Below, piece by piece: positions 39,247 to 47,175 of a stretch of DNA of 64,000 nt. The position numbers and the translations under genes were made by a program. The stretch is from assembly GCF_014642175.1 (NCBI RefSeq), contig NZ_BMIL01000002.1, positions 460,854 to 524,853 on the forward strand, in the 5' to 3' direction. Source of the stretch: Pedobacter quisquiliarum (GTDB lineage: Bacteria > Bacteroidota > Bacteroidia > Sphingobacteriales > Sphingobacteriaceae). Numbering within the stretch: position 1 is the stretch's first letter; each line of letters starts with the position of its first letter. The notes beneath the pieces were generated by a model, which was given only the letters and a program-made list of their open reading frames with translations, had not been told where the DNA came from and made no database searches.

Positions 39247-39573
39247 CTAAGTTCCGTGTAGTTTTACCACCAAGCCGTCCATTGCTGGATTAAGCTTCAG
39301 CTGGCAGGCTAACCTCGAGTTTGGCAGCAAGTCTGGAAGGGTATCCAGCATTGCATACTCATCGTCAGACATTTCATTCAGCTTTTCTTCGCCTTCAAGC
39401 ACATCCACACAGCAGGTGGCACATAGTGCCATACCGCCACAGGTAGCAAGAATATCGTATTCAGAAGCTTTCAGAAACTCCATTAAACTTAAGCCCATAT
39501 CTACCGGTGCTTCCATTGCGTGTATCGATCCATCCGGATGCTGTACGCTTACTGTAATGTTATTTTCTTCCAT
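39247..39573 (-). CDS. 2Fe-2S ferredoxin (adrenodoxin type)
   Basis: 108 residues. The cluster ligands are in ATCGGMALCATCCVDVLEGE (C-x5-C-x2-C) with the last one in LPNSRLACQLKL, the adrenodoxin/Fdx pattern. It is a cytoplasmic electron carrier. The flavin reductase gene upstream ends 1 nt before this start, so the two make a coupled reductase-ferredoxin pair. Confidence 0.9.
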   Translation of the reverse strand: MEENNITVSVQHPDGSIHAMEAPVDMGLSLMEFLKASEYDILATCGGMALCATCCVDVLEGEEKLNEMSDDEYAMLDTLPDLLPNSRLACQLKLNPAMDGLVVKLHGT

Positions 39574-39574
39574 A

Positions 39575-40585
39575 TTAGAATTCTGCTACACCGTTTACCG
39601 TAGTGTATTTCATGGTATATTTAATGCCTGGGTTCATGTACTGGTATGCACTGTGGCTCATTAAAGCCGCTTCATGGAAACCACAAAGGATAAGCTTTAG
39701 TTTGTTTTTGTAAGTATTGATGTCACCAATTGCATAAATACCTGGGATGTTGGTCGAGTAATCATCTGTATTTACTTCAATGGCGCTTTTGCTGATGTTT
39801 AATCCCCATTGCTCAATAGGACCTAATTTAGGGCTCAAGCCAAACAAAGGAATCAAGTGATCTGCTTCCACGTTGGTTACTTCCATCGAACGGTTGTGAA
39901 TGATCTCTACATTTTCCAGTTTACCAGTACCACTTACAGAGTTCAGGTTGCTGTTCAAGATCAGGTTAATTTTACCGCTATCCGCTAGTGCCATCACCTT
40001 GTTTACCGAATCTGGTGCACCCCTGAAGCTTTCACTTCTGTGTACCAGCGTAAGCTGATCTACCACATCTGCAAGAAAGATGGTCCAGTCAAGTGCCGAG
40101 TCACCACCACCTGCGATCACCATTTTCTGATCACGGTATTTCTCTGGATCAAGGATCATGTAGTTCACACCTTTACCATTCTCAAACTGCTCAAGACCAG
40201 CTACAGCAGGTTTACGAGGCTCAAAACAGCCAAGTCCACCAGCAATAACAACAACTTTCGCTTCGATCTGTGTACCCATGTTTGTGGTAAGCAAGAAATC
40301 GCGCTCGTCACGTTTTTCAAGACTTTCAATTCGCTCGCCTAAGGTAAATCCAGGGTGGAAAGGTTTCGCTTGTTCCATCAGGTTATCAATCAGTTCCTGT
40401 GCAAGAACGGTCGGATATCCAGGAATGTCGTATATGGGTTTTTTAGGATATATCTCTGAAAGTTGTCCGCCTACCTGAGGTAAATAATCTATCAGGTGAC
40501 AACGCATTTTTAGTAAACCTGCTTCAAATATTGCGAAAAGACCAACCGGTCCGGCGCCAACAATGGCTATATCTGTAGAAATCAT
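39575..40585 (-). CDS. thioredoxin-reductase-like ferredoxin-NADP+ reductase
   Basis: 336 residues. FAD binding begins DIAIVGAGPVGLFAIFEAGL; CHLIDYLPQVGGQLSEIYPK is typical of this FNR type; the NADPH loop is VIAGGGDSALDWTIFL; the second flavin segment is IPGIYAIGDINTY. There is no redox CxxC, separating it from true thioredoxin reductases. It passes electrons between NADPH and the ferredoxin encoded next to it. Confidence 0.9.
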   Translation of the reverse strand: MISTDIAIVGAGPVGLFAIFEAGLLKMRCHLIDYLPQVGGQLSEIYPKKPIYDIPGYPTVLAQELIDNLMEQAKPFHPGFTLGERIESLEKRDERDFLLTTNMGTQIEAKVVVIAGGLGCFEPRKPAVAGLEQFENGKGVNYMILDPEKYRDQKMVIAGGGDSALDWTIFLADVVDQLTLVHRSESFRGAPDSVNKVMALADSGKINLILNSNLNSVSGTGKLENVEIIHNRSMEVTNVEADHLIPLFGLSPKLGPIEQWGLNISKSAIEVNTDDYSTNIPGIYAIGDINTYKNKLKLILCGFHEAALMSHSAYQYMNPGIKYTMKYTTVNGVAEF

Positions 40586-40635
40586 GTATTTAAATTTCCT
40601 GCGAATTTACGAAATTTGTTTGTAATGATTCTTGA

Positions 40636-40669
40636 TTGTAGACAAATGCTTCAGATCTGACTATATTTG
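40636..40669 (+). promoter_or_regulatory. promoter-like elements immediately upstream of lpxH
   Basis: TATATTTG at 40662-40669 matches TAnnTTTG, and a TTG lies at 40636-40638 with 23 nt between (19 is more usual). The lpxH ATG at 40679 is only 9 nt after the -7 box, so the transcript would start at or just before the start codon. Confidence 0.55.
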
Positions 40670-40678
40670 TCCCAATTG

Positions 40679-41422
40679 ATGACAAAGAAAATATATTTCG
40701 CTTCTGATTTCCACCTCGGATCACCTAATCACCAGCAAAGCCGGCTGCGGGAAGACCGGATTATTCGCTGGTTGACCTTCATTGAGCCAACATGTTCTGA
40801 ATTGTTCCTTATGGGGGATGTGTTTGACTTCTGGTTTGAATATAAGATGGTCATTCCTAAGGGCTACGCCCGATTACAGGGTAAACTTGCCACGATGAGC
40901 GATGCCGGCATCAAGATCTACTTTTTCAAAGGCAATCACGACATGTGGGTAAATGATTACTTTACCACGGAGCTGGGCATGCAGATCGTGAGTGATGATT
41001 TTCAGATGGAGCGCAATGGTAAACAATTCTATCTGCATCACGGAGATGGCCTCGGCCCTGGTGATCATAAATACAAGTTCCTGCGGAAGATCTTCCGCAA
41101 TCCGGTATGCCAATGGTTATTCTCCCTTGTACCCCCACGGATCGGCATCGGCATTGCCAACGCCTGGTCCGATAACAGTCGCACCAAAAAAGCGCACGCT
41201 TTCACCGTACCCGAAGACGAATGGTTGTTTACACATGCTACGGAAGTACTTCAGAAAAAGCATTACGACTACTTCATCTTTGGCCACCGCCACCTGCCAT
41301 TAGACCTTAAAGTAGGCGAGAACAGTCGCTATGTGAACACGGGAGAGTGGATGAACTACAGCTCTTATGCCGTTTTCGATGGCAACGAGCTTGCCCTGAA
41401 ATATTTTGAAAAGGAATATTAA
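40679..41422 (+). CDS. lpxH: UDP-2,3-diacylglucosamine diphosphatase
   Basis: 247 residues from ATG 40679 (MTKKIYFASDFHLGSPNHQQ); a TTG at 40667 overlaps the -7 box and is unlikely. The calcineurin-like metal motifs are SDFHLGS, MGDVFDFW, FKGNHDMW, HHGDGLGPGD and FGHRHLP. The enzyme cleaves UDP-2,3-diacylglucosamine to lipid X in lipid A synthesis at the inner membrane. It is divergent from the FNR gene. Confidence 0.88.
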   Translation: MTKKIYFASDFHLGSPNHQQSRLREDRIIRWLTFIEPTCSELFLMGDVFDFWFEYKMVIPKGYARLQGKLATMSDAGIKIYFFKGNHDMWVNDYFTTELGMQIVSDDFQMERNGKQFYLHHGDGLGPGDHKYKFLRKIFRNPVCQWLFSLVPPRIGIGIANAWSDNSRTKKAHAFTVPEDEWLFTHATEVLQKKHYDYFIFGHRHLPLDLKVGENSRYVNTGEWMNYSSYAVFDGNELALKYFEKEY

Positions 41423-41433
41423 GCGAAAAACCT

Positions 41434-41441
41434 TATTTTTG
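41434..41441 (+). promoter_or_regulatory. -7 box TATTTTTG upstream of prfA
   Basis: TATTTTTG fits TAnnTTTG, 68 nt before the prfA ATG. The nearest TTG (41406-41408) is 25 nt upstream, longer than the usual 19, so the -33 part is weak. Confidence 0.5.
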
Positions 41442-41509
41442 CATTCCAAACTTATAACCTGACCAGGAATATTCTATTGATGGTCAGGCCATTTAATTTC
41501 TAAAAACAT

Positions 41510-42583
41510 ATGTTAGAAAAATTAGAAGCTATAAAACTGCGCTGGGAAGATGTAGAAGAGCAGTTGAGCAATCCTGATACCATGCAGGATATGAAGCGCT
41601 TTGCACAACTTAATAAAGAATATAAAGACCTTACCAAGATTGTAGACGAATACAAAGTTTACAAGAATGTAATGAGCAATATTGAAGCAAACAAAGAAAT
41701 CCTAAGCAATGAGAAAGATCCTGAAATGCGGGAGATGGCAAAGGAAGAACTAGATTTGCTGTTAAAGGAACAAGAGGAACTGGAAGAACGCGTACGTTTA
41801 ATGCTGATTCCTAAAGATCCTGAAGATGCGAAGAATGCCGTATTTGAAATCCGCGGTGGAACCGGTGGTGATGAAGCAGCGCTATTTGCTGGCGACTTGT
41901 ACCGTATGTACACCCGTTTCTTCGAACAGAAACGTTGGAAAGTTGAGGTTGTAGATGTTACCGAAGGTACTGCAGGTGGTTACAAAGAGGTAATCCTTAA
42001 AGTGTCTGGTGAAGATGTATATGGCCAGCTGAAATACGAATCTGGTGTTCACCGAGTACAACGTGTGCCGGAGACTGAAACCCAGGGTAGGGTACACACC
42101 TCTGCAGCTTCTGTAGCGGTATTGCCAGAGGCGGAAGAAATCGACTTCTACCTTAACCCTGCAGATATAGACTTGCAGACCTCCCGTTCAGGTGGTGCTG
42201 GTGGACAGAACGTAAATAAGGTAGAAACGAAAGTTCAGCTTACCCACAGGCCATCCGGAATTGTCGTTGTTTGTCAGCAGGAGCGTTCACAATTAGGGAA
42301 CCGTGAAATTGCTATGGAGATGCTTAGAAGTAAGCTTTACGACATCGAAGTGCAGAAGAAGAATGGCGATATTGCTGCAAGGAGAAAAACCATGGTATCT
42401 ACCGGTGACCGTTCAGCAAAGATCAGGACTTACAATTACCCACAGGGAAGGGTTACCGATCACCGTATCGGCTTAACGCTTTACAATCTGAATGCGGTAA
42501 TGGATGGCGGTGTGCAGGAGTTGATTGATGCGCTTCAGTTTGCTGAAAACGCAGAAAAGATGAAAGAAGGCGCAACCATTTAA
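41510..42583 (+). CDS. prfA: peptide chain release factor 1
   Basis: 357 residues, the standard length. [20 protein letters not shown] carries the GGQ that triggers peptide release, and [16 protein letters not shown] has the P-x-T tripeptide (here PET) that reads UAA and UAG. RF1 is the factor that would compete with the UAG events noted elsewhere in this window (transposase CCC-TAG and MutS-like amber). Confidence 0.95.
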   Translation: MLEKLEAIKLRWEDVEEQLSNPDTMQDMKRFAQLNKEYKDLTKIVDEYKVYKNVMSNIEANKEILSNEKDPEMREMAKEELDLLLKEQEELEERVRLMLIPKDPEDAKNAVFEIRGGTGGDEAALFAGDLYRMYTRFFEQKRWKVEVVDVTEGTAGGYKEVILKVSGEDVYGQLKYESGVHRVQRVPETETQGRVHTSAASVAVLPEAEEIDFYLNPADIDLQTSRSGGAGGQNVNKVETKVQLTHRPSGIVVVCQQERSQLGNREIAMEMLRSKLYDIEVQKKNGDIAARRKTMVSTGDRSAKIRTYNYPQGRVTDHRIGLTLYNLNAVMDGGVQELIDALQFAENAEKMKEGATI

Positions 42584-42642
42584 ATTTTAGGCGCTGGGAA
42601 CTAAGTACTTATCCGGCGCGCTAAGATTTTATAAAATAAATG

Positions 42643-42672
42643 TTGCAAAATAAGATGTTTGCTCTATATTTG
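42643..42672 (+). promoter_or_regulatory. promoter of tRNA-Asp copy 1
   Basis: TTG at 42643-42645, 19-nt spacer, TATATTTG at 42665-42672: an exact match to the Bacteroidota consensus. The tRNA begins 21 nt downstream. Confidence 0.8.
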
Positions 42673-42692
42673 CATTCCCGAAAGGGACAAAC

Positions 42693-42766
42693 GGACCGGT
42701 AGTTCAGCTGGTTAGAATGCCGCCCTGTCACGGCGGAGGTCGCGGGTTCGAGTCCCGTCCGGTCCG
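42693..42766 (+). tRNA. tRNA-Asp (anticodon GUC), copy 1
   Basis: 74 nt. The 7-bp acceptor stem is GGACCGG / CCGGTCC with discriminator G; CCA is not encoded. The anticodon loop CTGTCAC sits in a CGCC-type stem, and the T arm is CGGGTTCGAGTCCCG. The anticodon GTC reads Asp codons. Confidence 0.97.
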
Positions 42767-42767
42767 C

Positions 42768-42795
42768 AAAAGCCACTCCAACGAGTGGCTTTTTT
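42768..42795 (+). terminator. terminator of tRNA-Asp copy 1
   Basis: Stem AGCCACTC / GAGTGGCT with loop CAAC, flanked by A and T runs. Confidence 0.88.
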
Positions 42796-42831
42796 GTTTT
42801 TACAGCTTTTTTTATTTCAAGCGCTCCTGCG

Positions 42832-42839
42832 GGGATTTG
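42832..42839 (+). repeat. target-site duplication, left (GGGATTTG)
   Basis: GGGATTTG directly borders the left end of the insertion sequence and recurs at 44272-44279. Eight bases is the usual duplication size for ISL3-type elements. Confidence 0.88.
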
Positions 42840-42873
42840 GGATCGAGTCAAAAACTTGTGGAGTAAGGGCGTT

Positions 42874-43842
42874 TTAAGCATAAAGTTGGGTAAGGCGATA
42901 CAAGAAGAACTCGGTGCTTCTGACTCCCCTAAACTGGCTTCTGAATGCCTTTATTTTTGCATTAAAGGACTCCGCTGAAGCATTCGTAGATCGACTATCA
43001 AAGTAGTTCAGGATGGTTTGATAATGGTACTGAATGGATCTTGAAATCGTGTTAAAGGACTTAAAGCCCGATTGTCTTACTGCCTCATGCCATTTGGCGA
43101 GTCTTGCCAGACCGTAAAGTTTGTCGGTAGTTTTCTCAAAGATATTGCTTAGTTTGAGGCTCAAGTTATAAGCTTGCTTAAGTTTAGGATACTTCTCGAA
43201 GAGTAGATCAGCTCGCTCTTTCTGGCTCGGTGACCAGGCATCCGGTCTTCTGTACAATGCGTATCGACTCCGAGCTAGTAATTGCTTTAATGTATCACCG
43301 TTTGAGAGTACTTCTGCATGGAAGGTTTTTTTTGCTTTTCTAGCCTGGTCTATAGCCTCATTTTCTACATCTAAGGCTTCCCAGCGGTATTTAATGCGCA
43401 TCTCCTGCAGCGCTTCAGTTGCTAGTTTCTGAACATGGAACCTGTCAGTCACACGAACCGCTGAGCGGAAGCAACGCTTCGCAATGAGCTCCATATTACC
43501 TGCCATGTCCAGGGTAATCTCAGTGACTTTCCTTCTTAGGTTTTCGGGAATTTTCTGCAGTACTTCTATAACGGTATCTGCCTTTGTACCAGCAATGATG
43601 GCGACAATAGCGCCCTTTTTACCCTTGGCAGCCTTGTTGGTGAGTATTGTATAAAGTTCCCCATGAGATAACGAGGTCTCATCGATGGACAACTGAGTGC
43701 CTAAGTTCTCGGGGAAAAGCAGCCAATCTTTTGCATGCGACCTTTGGTTCCAGTCCTTGAACCCACTTAATGACTCGCGGTAGTTGCGCTGCAGGGTTTT
43801 CCCTTTTACCCCATAAAAGCCACCTACAGTATGGACCGAGCT
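42874..43842 (-). CDS. ISL3-type transposase, DDE domain (second frame, reached by +1 shift)
   Basis: Read in frame from AGC at 43842 this part has 322 residues. It opens SSVHTVGGFYGVKGKTLQRN and continues into LSIDETSLSHGELYTILTNK, with the first catalytic Asp/Glu region, LDMAGNMELIAKRCF and VTDRFHVQKLATEAL with the second Asp, and STNASAESFNAKIKAFRSQF with the last Glu. No ATG, GTG or TTG occurs in frame before the TTG at 43692, which would remove about 50 conserved residues. It therefore looks dependent on frameshifting from the upstream part. The joined product would be 442 residues. Confidence 0.88.
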   Translation of the reverse strand, partial: SSVHTVGGFYGVKGKTLQRNYRESLSGFKDWNQRSHAKDWLLFPENLGTQLSIDETSLSHGELYTILTNKAAKGKKGAIVAIIAGTKADTVIEVLQKIPENLRRKVTEITLDMAGNMELIAKRCFRSAVRVTDRFHVQKLATEALQEMRIKYRWEALDVENEAIDQARKAKKTFHAEVLSNGDTLKQLLARSRYALYRRPDAWSPSQKERADLLFEKYPKLKQAYNLSLKLSNIFEKTTDKLYGLARLAKWHEAVRQSGFKSFNTISRSIQYHYQTILNYFDSRSTNASAESFNAKIKAFRSQFRGVRSTEFFLYRLTQLYA

Positions 43843-44203
43843 AGGGCTGGTATCGACTGATTTCTTTTAAAAAAGCCGCGAATCCCTCTGTTATTCGCGT
43901 GCCTTCTGCAACAATATTCCAATCCCGGTAAGCCACTTTGTTTGTGCTGGTATTGAGCCAGCGACGACGTTTGATATGAAGGAACACCTTGTGCCCGCGG
44001 ATGGGGAAGTCCTGCACGGTAATCGTGGGGAAAAAGCCTTTGGAAAGCAGTTTCTCTCCATCAGGCACATTCGGGGTAATGTTAACTTCCTGCAGCTCTA
44101 GATGAAAAACATCTTCTTCTTTGCGCACTTCTTTGAGTTCGAAAAAGTCAAGAATGAAATCTGGAAGTAGTAAGCTTATTAAGGTGTGGTATCCGTCCTG
44201 CAT
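43841..44203 (-). CDS. ISAon1-type transposase N-terminal region (first frame)
   Basis: 120 residues. It begins MQDGYHTLISLLLPDFILDF and contains FPIRGHKVFLHIKRRRWLNT, the basic segment typical of this N-terminal region, and ends FLKEISRYQP followed by TAG. The last sense codon is CCC and the stop is followed by C, so a +1 slip on CCC-T at the stop would continue into the DDE frame (Q-P-S-S-V). It starts 68 nt inside the right IS end. Confidence 0.85.
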   Translation of the reverse strand: MQDGYHTLISLLLPDFILDFFELKEVRKEEDVFHLELQEVNITPNVPDGEKLLSKGFFPTITVQDFPIRGHKVFLHIKRRRWLNTSTNKVAYRDWNIVAEGTRITEGFAAFLKEISRYQP

Positions 44204-44271
44204 GAAGTAAGAAATCTAAACCACCAAAGCTAAAAATATAAGACCTAGTCCACAAGTTTTTGACTTGATCC

Positions 44272-44279
44272 GGGATTTG
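44272..44279 (+). repeat. target-site duplication, right (GGGATTTG)
   Basis: Second copy of the 8-bp duplication flanking the insertion sequence. Confidence 0.88.
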
Positions 44280-44456
44280 TATATATGCTATCTTCATATT
44301 CTTCTAAGATAGTCTTTGCAGGACATGGGTGACACATTCGTGAATTATTGTCATAAGTAGCTCATGATAAATTATAGGGCTGGCTGATTGCAGCAGTGCC
44401 TTTGAGGAGTGGATGTAACTTCTTTTTAATTCGGTATCTTCGGTTTTATTTTCCAC

Positions 44457-46109
44457 ATGAACTTTTTTGAAGATCAAAATGTTGAGTACAAGAGTCTCAA
44501 GCATGCGATAGGACCAAAGTCCAATATCACTGCATTAGCCGAAACCTGTGTTTGTTTTGCTAATGCACAGGGCGGACTTATCATTGTCGGGATAGAAGAT
44601 GGGCTTACAGCTCCTGATCCTTTTCAGAAAGTTGCGGTCGAGGACCTGAATACTGTTATCGCCCGACTTAGATCAATGACTGATGGAGTTGGTATTGCGG
44701 GACAAGAGATATTGCAGCATGATAATGGTGGCGAATACTTCCATTTCAGAATTTTGCCTTCGACAAGAGCAATTGCTACAACGATTTCGGGAAAAGTTCT
44801 TATCCGGATCACCGACAAGTGCTATCCAGTAGGCAGCGAAGAACTGACGAATTTGGCGGCCGAAAAAAATGCATTTCAATGGGAACTTGTTGTGCCATTT
44901 AAAGTTTCTCTTGCAGATGTAGATCAAAACGAAGTTAGAGCCTTTGTTACTGACATAAAAGATTCTCCAAAGGTTTCTGATTTCCTAAAACAGTTGGATG
45001 TTGAAGATCTACTGAAATTCTATCAGATGCTGAGTTCGGAAGGCTATCTAACTAATCTTGGCCTAATCTGGTTAGGAATGCCCCAACAACGGGCTCGAGT
45101 AAGTTATCCAATAACACTTCAATACATTGTGTATAATGAGCGTGATGAAAAAATTAGGAAGCGAGACTGGCACTTTCATAATTACAATCCAAAAAGCTTA
45201 TTACTGGATATCGAAAAAGAGGCTGTTGAGTTAACATACAGTACTGAGCTACCCGACGGGCTATTTAGGAAACAGGTTAGGAACTATCCCAAAGAGGTAA
45301 TAAGAGAACTCTTAATTAACGCCATTGCACATAAGCGTTTTACGGTCTCTGGAGATATATTCATTGAGGTTTACACAGATCGGCTTGTTATTACTAATCC
45401 TGGAGGATTACCACTAGGCATCAATAAAAATAACATATTACATGAACGTCACCGCCGTAATCCACACTTTATACAAACTTTGCATGATCTTAGTTTAATG
45501 GAGGGTGAAGGATCTGGATACGATCTTGTGTATGAAAAGCTGGGACGAGATGCTAAGCCATTACCTGATATTGAAAGTAGCTTAAACAAGATGTCAGTGA
45601 CCGTTTATTCTGGCGTAGTGGATACCGAGGTGTTAACCATTTTAGATTATGTAGACAGGCATTTCAATCTTACTCAAAGGGAATACATCACGCTTGGTTT
45701 GATTGCTCGAGAGCGAAAAGTTCTTCCAACGCTTTTATCTCAGAAACTTCAGTTAGCCCAAGAAGATCGTCTCAGAGGCTGGATTGGTTCTTTATTAGAG
45801 AAGGGGATTATTGAAACAAGGGGTGTAAAGAAGGGAACGCAATACCTTCTGAATCCAAATCTGTTTTCTCAGGCGAAGCTAGACATTAAGCCTTCCCTGA
45901 AAACCATAGCACCTCACCAACTAGATATGTTAATTCATGAGGATTTAAAATATAATGGTGCAAGTAAGCTATCGGAGATTCATTCCCGTTTGAATGAGGT
46001 GCAGGAAGAAGATATTCGTAGAAGACTTTACGCTCTAGTTAAATTAGAAGCACTATCTATATCTGGAGGCAAAAGAAATAGGGCCTATGCGTTGGCAAAA
46101 AAAAATTAA
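44457..46109 (+). CDS. AlbA_2/Schlafen-type ATP-binding protein, possible defence gene
   Basis: 550 residues, cytoplasmic. The N-terminal AlbA_2 (Schlafen-like) domain reads EDQNVEYKSLKHAI, then CVCFANAQGGLIIVGIEDG. A central HATPase_c_4-type segment follows: VIRELLINAIAHKRFTVSGD, DRLVITNPGGLPLGI and EGEGSGYDLVYEKLG. The C-terminal ~170 residues look like winged helices (REYITLGLIARERKVLPTLL). Related proteins include transcription regulators, RecG-like annotations and phage-defence genes. It is the only cargo gene between two tRNA-Asp copies and is visibly more AT-rich than its neighbours, which suggests transfer. GGTATCTTCGG at ~44435 is a weak -7 candidate. Confidence 0.85.
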   Translation: MNFFEDQNVEYKSLKHAIGPKSNITALAETCVCFANAQGGLIIVGIEDGLTAPDPFQKVAVEDLNTVIARLRSMTDGVGIAGQEILQHDNGGEYFHFRILPSTRAIATTISGKVLIRITDKCYPVGSEELTNLAAEKNAFQWELVVPFKVSLADVDQNEVRAFVTDIKDSPKVSDFLKQLDVEDLLKFYQMLSSEGYLTNLGLIWLGMPQQRARVSYPITLQYIVYNERDEKIRKRDWHFHNYNPKSLLLDIEKEAVELTYSTELPDGLFRKQVRNYPKEVIRELLINAIAHKRFTVSGDIFIEVYTDRLVITNPGGLPLGINKNNILHERHRRNPHFIQTLHDLSLMEGEGSGYDLVYEKLGRDAKPLPDIESSLNKMSVTVYSGVVDTEVLTILDYVDRHFNLTQREYITLGLIARERKVLPTLLSQKLQLAQEDRLRGWIGSLLEKGIIETRGVKKGTQYLLNPNLFSQAKLDIKPSLKTIAPHQLDMLIHEDLKYNGASKLSEIHSRLNEVQEEDIRRRLYALVKLEALSISGGKRNRAYALAKKN

Positions 46110-46327
46110 ATGTAAAATAAAACTTGAAATGATTGATTGAGTGGTTTGATTAAGTTATTGAATTACAGGTTGTTACTGGATTTTTCTTTTATTAAGTTTA
46201 TTTTTTGTTCTCGATCATATTATATTAAACTACTTACTGGTTACTCATTTATTGAGGTGGCTGCATAAATTCTTTCCGCCCTGGAGGCGCTTTTTTCATT
46301 TATCCGCTATTATTAGAAAGATAATTA

Positions 46328-46335
46328 TATATTTG
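46328..46335 (+). promoter_or_regulatory. -7 box TATATTTG of tRNA-Asp copy 2
   Basis: The box is exact, but no TTG lies 19 nt upstream (around 46306), unlike copy 1. Copy 2 may be expressed more weakly. Confidence 0.6.
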
Positions 46336-46352
46336 CACTCCCAATGGGAAAC

Positions 46353-46426
46353 GGACCGGTAGTTCAGCTGGTTAGAATGCCGCCCTGTCACGGCGGAGGT
46401 CGCGGGTTCGAGTCCCGTCCGGTCCG
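46353..46426 (+). tRNA. tRNA-Asp (anticodon GUC), copy 2
   Basis: 74 nt, identical in sequence to copy 1, so both are expected to be functional tRNAs. CCA is not encoded. Confidence 0.97.
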
Positions 46427-46427
46427 C

Positions 46428-46455
46428 AAAAGCCACTCTAACGAGTGGCTTTTTT
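46428..46455 (+). terminator. terminator of tRNA-Asp copy 2
   Basis: Stem AGCCACTC / GAGTGGCT, loop TAAC, with a following T run. The loop carries the one difference from copy 1. Confidence 0.88.
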
Positions 46456-46485
46456 GTTTTTACAGCTACTTGCTTTAGCGCTACT

Positions 46486-47175
46486 CTAGAAAATCAACTT
46501 ATAGCCCGCACCTCTGATGCTCATCAACTGCACGCTGGCTTCATCTTTCAGCATTTTGCGTAGATGGGACATAAACACATCCATACTGCGGGCATTGTAA
46601 AAACCATCATCACCCCAGATCTCCAGCAATGCAGTCTGACGCGGAAGTAGCGCATTACGATGTTTCAATAACAGTTCCAATAAAGCGGTTTCTTTAAAAG
46701 ACAACTTGTGCGTCGTCTGAGCGGTAACCAATACCTGGCTCAGGGGATCCAGCTCGCATGCCCCAAATACAATTCTGGTTGAAGACTCTGGTGCTTTTGC
46801 GCCAACTGCGCCAAAACGACTGAGTAGCGATTCCATGCGCACCAGCAATTCACCCATATTAAAAGGCTTTTTCAGGTAGTCATTGCCGCCACTCTTAAAA
46901 CCTTTGATCACATCTTCCGGCATTGATTTAGCACTCAGGAAAATAATTGGAATACCATTGTCCAGCTTCCGGATATCTTCCGCCAGCGTATACCCATCCT
47001 TCAAGGGCATCATAATGTCGAGTACACAGATATCCGGCGGACCTGCACGAAACAGTTCCAAAGCCTGCTGTCCATTACTCGCAACCACAACATCATAACC
47101 GCTACTCGTCAGTCCGTCGCTGATAATTTGCAACAGCGTCGGTTCATCCTCCGCATATAGTACCTTATGCTTCAT
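46486..47175 (-). CDS. OmpR-type response regulator
   Basis: 229 residues from ATG 47175 (MKHKVLYAEDEPTLLQIISD); the frame is open further upstream but overlaps the kinase. The receiver domain has the acidic pair AEDE, the phosphoacceptor Asp in PDICVLDIMMPLKDGY and Lys in YLKKPFNMGELL. The C-terminal winged helix has LSFKETALLELLLKHRNALL and RSMDVFMSHLRKMLK. It overlaps the kinase stop by 11 nt, showing translational coupling. The pair resembles RprX/RprY. Confidence 0.92.
   Translation of the reverse strand: MKHKVLYAEDEPTLLQIISDGLTSSGYDVVVASNGQQALELFRAGPPDICVLDIMMPLKDGYTLAEDIRKLDNGIPIIFLSAKSMPEDVIKGFKSGGNDYLKKPFNMGELLVRMESLLSRFGAVGAKAPESSTRIVFGACELDPLSQVLVTAQTTHKLSFKETALLELLLKHRNALLPRQTALLEIWGDDGFYNARSMDVFMSHLRKMLKDEASVQLMSIRGAGYKLIF

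Larger units (their letters stand above)
42689..42807 (+). repeat. 119-bp direct repeat, copy 1 (tRNA-Asp plus terminator)
   Basis: Identical to 46349-46467 except one base (C at 42779, T at 46439). It holds the whole tRNA-Asp, its terminator and 12 nt more. The sequences diverge on both sides. Confidence 0.95.
42840..44271 (-). mobile_element. ISL3/ISAon1-type insertion sequence, 1432 bp, apparently complete
   Basis: Both ends start GGATC and are inverted repeats of about 26 bp (42840-42867 and 44244-44271), sharing the core AGTCAAAAACTTGTGGA with two or three mismatches overall. An 8-bp direct repeat GGGATTTG flanks it exactly. Inside is one transposase split in two frames, with the stop codon of the second part just inside the left end. 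The closely matching ends and intact reading frames suggest a fairly recent insertion. It sits between the left tRNA-Asp copy and the AlbA_2 gene. Confidence 0.92.
46349..46467 (+). repeat. 119-bp direct repeat, copy 2 (tRNA-Asp plus terminator)
   Basis: Second copy of the repeat at 42689-42807, offset 3660 nt, one mismatch. Confidence 0.95.

Noticed and set aside
42621..42881. 86-codon minus-strand frame across tRNA-Asp
   Set aside because: It is the antisense reading of the tRNA (the RTGLEPATSAVTGRHSNQL string is a well-known false annotation) and has no start context.
44304..44504. 66-codon minus-strand frame at the start of the AlbA_2 gene
   Set aside because: Overlaps the well-supported gene start on the other strand and shows no domain or signal.
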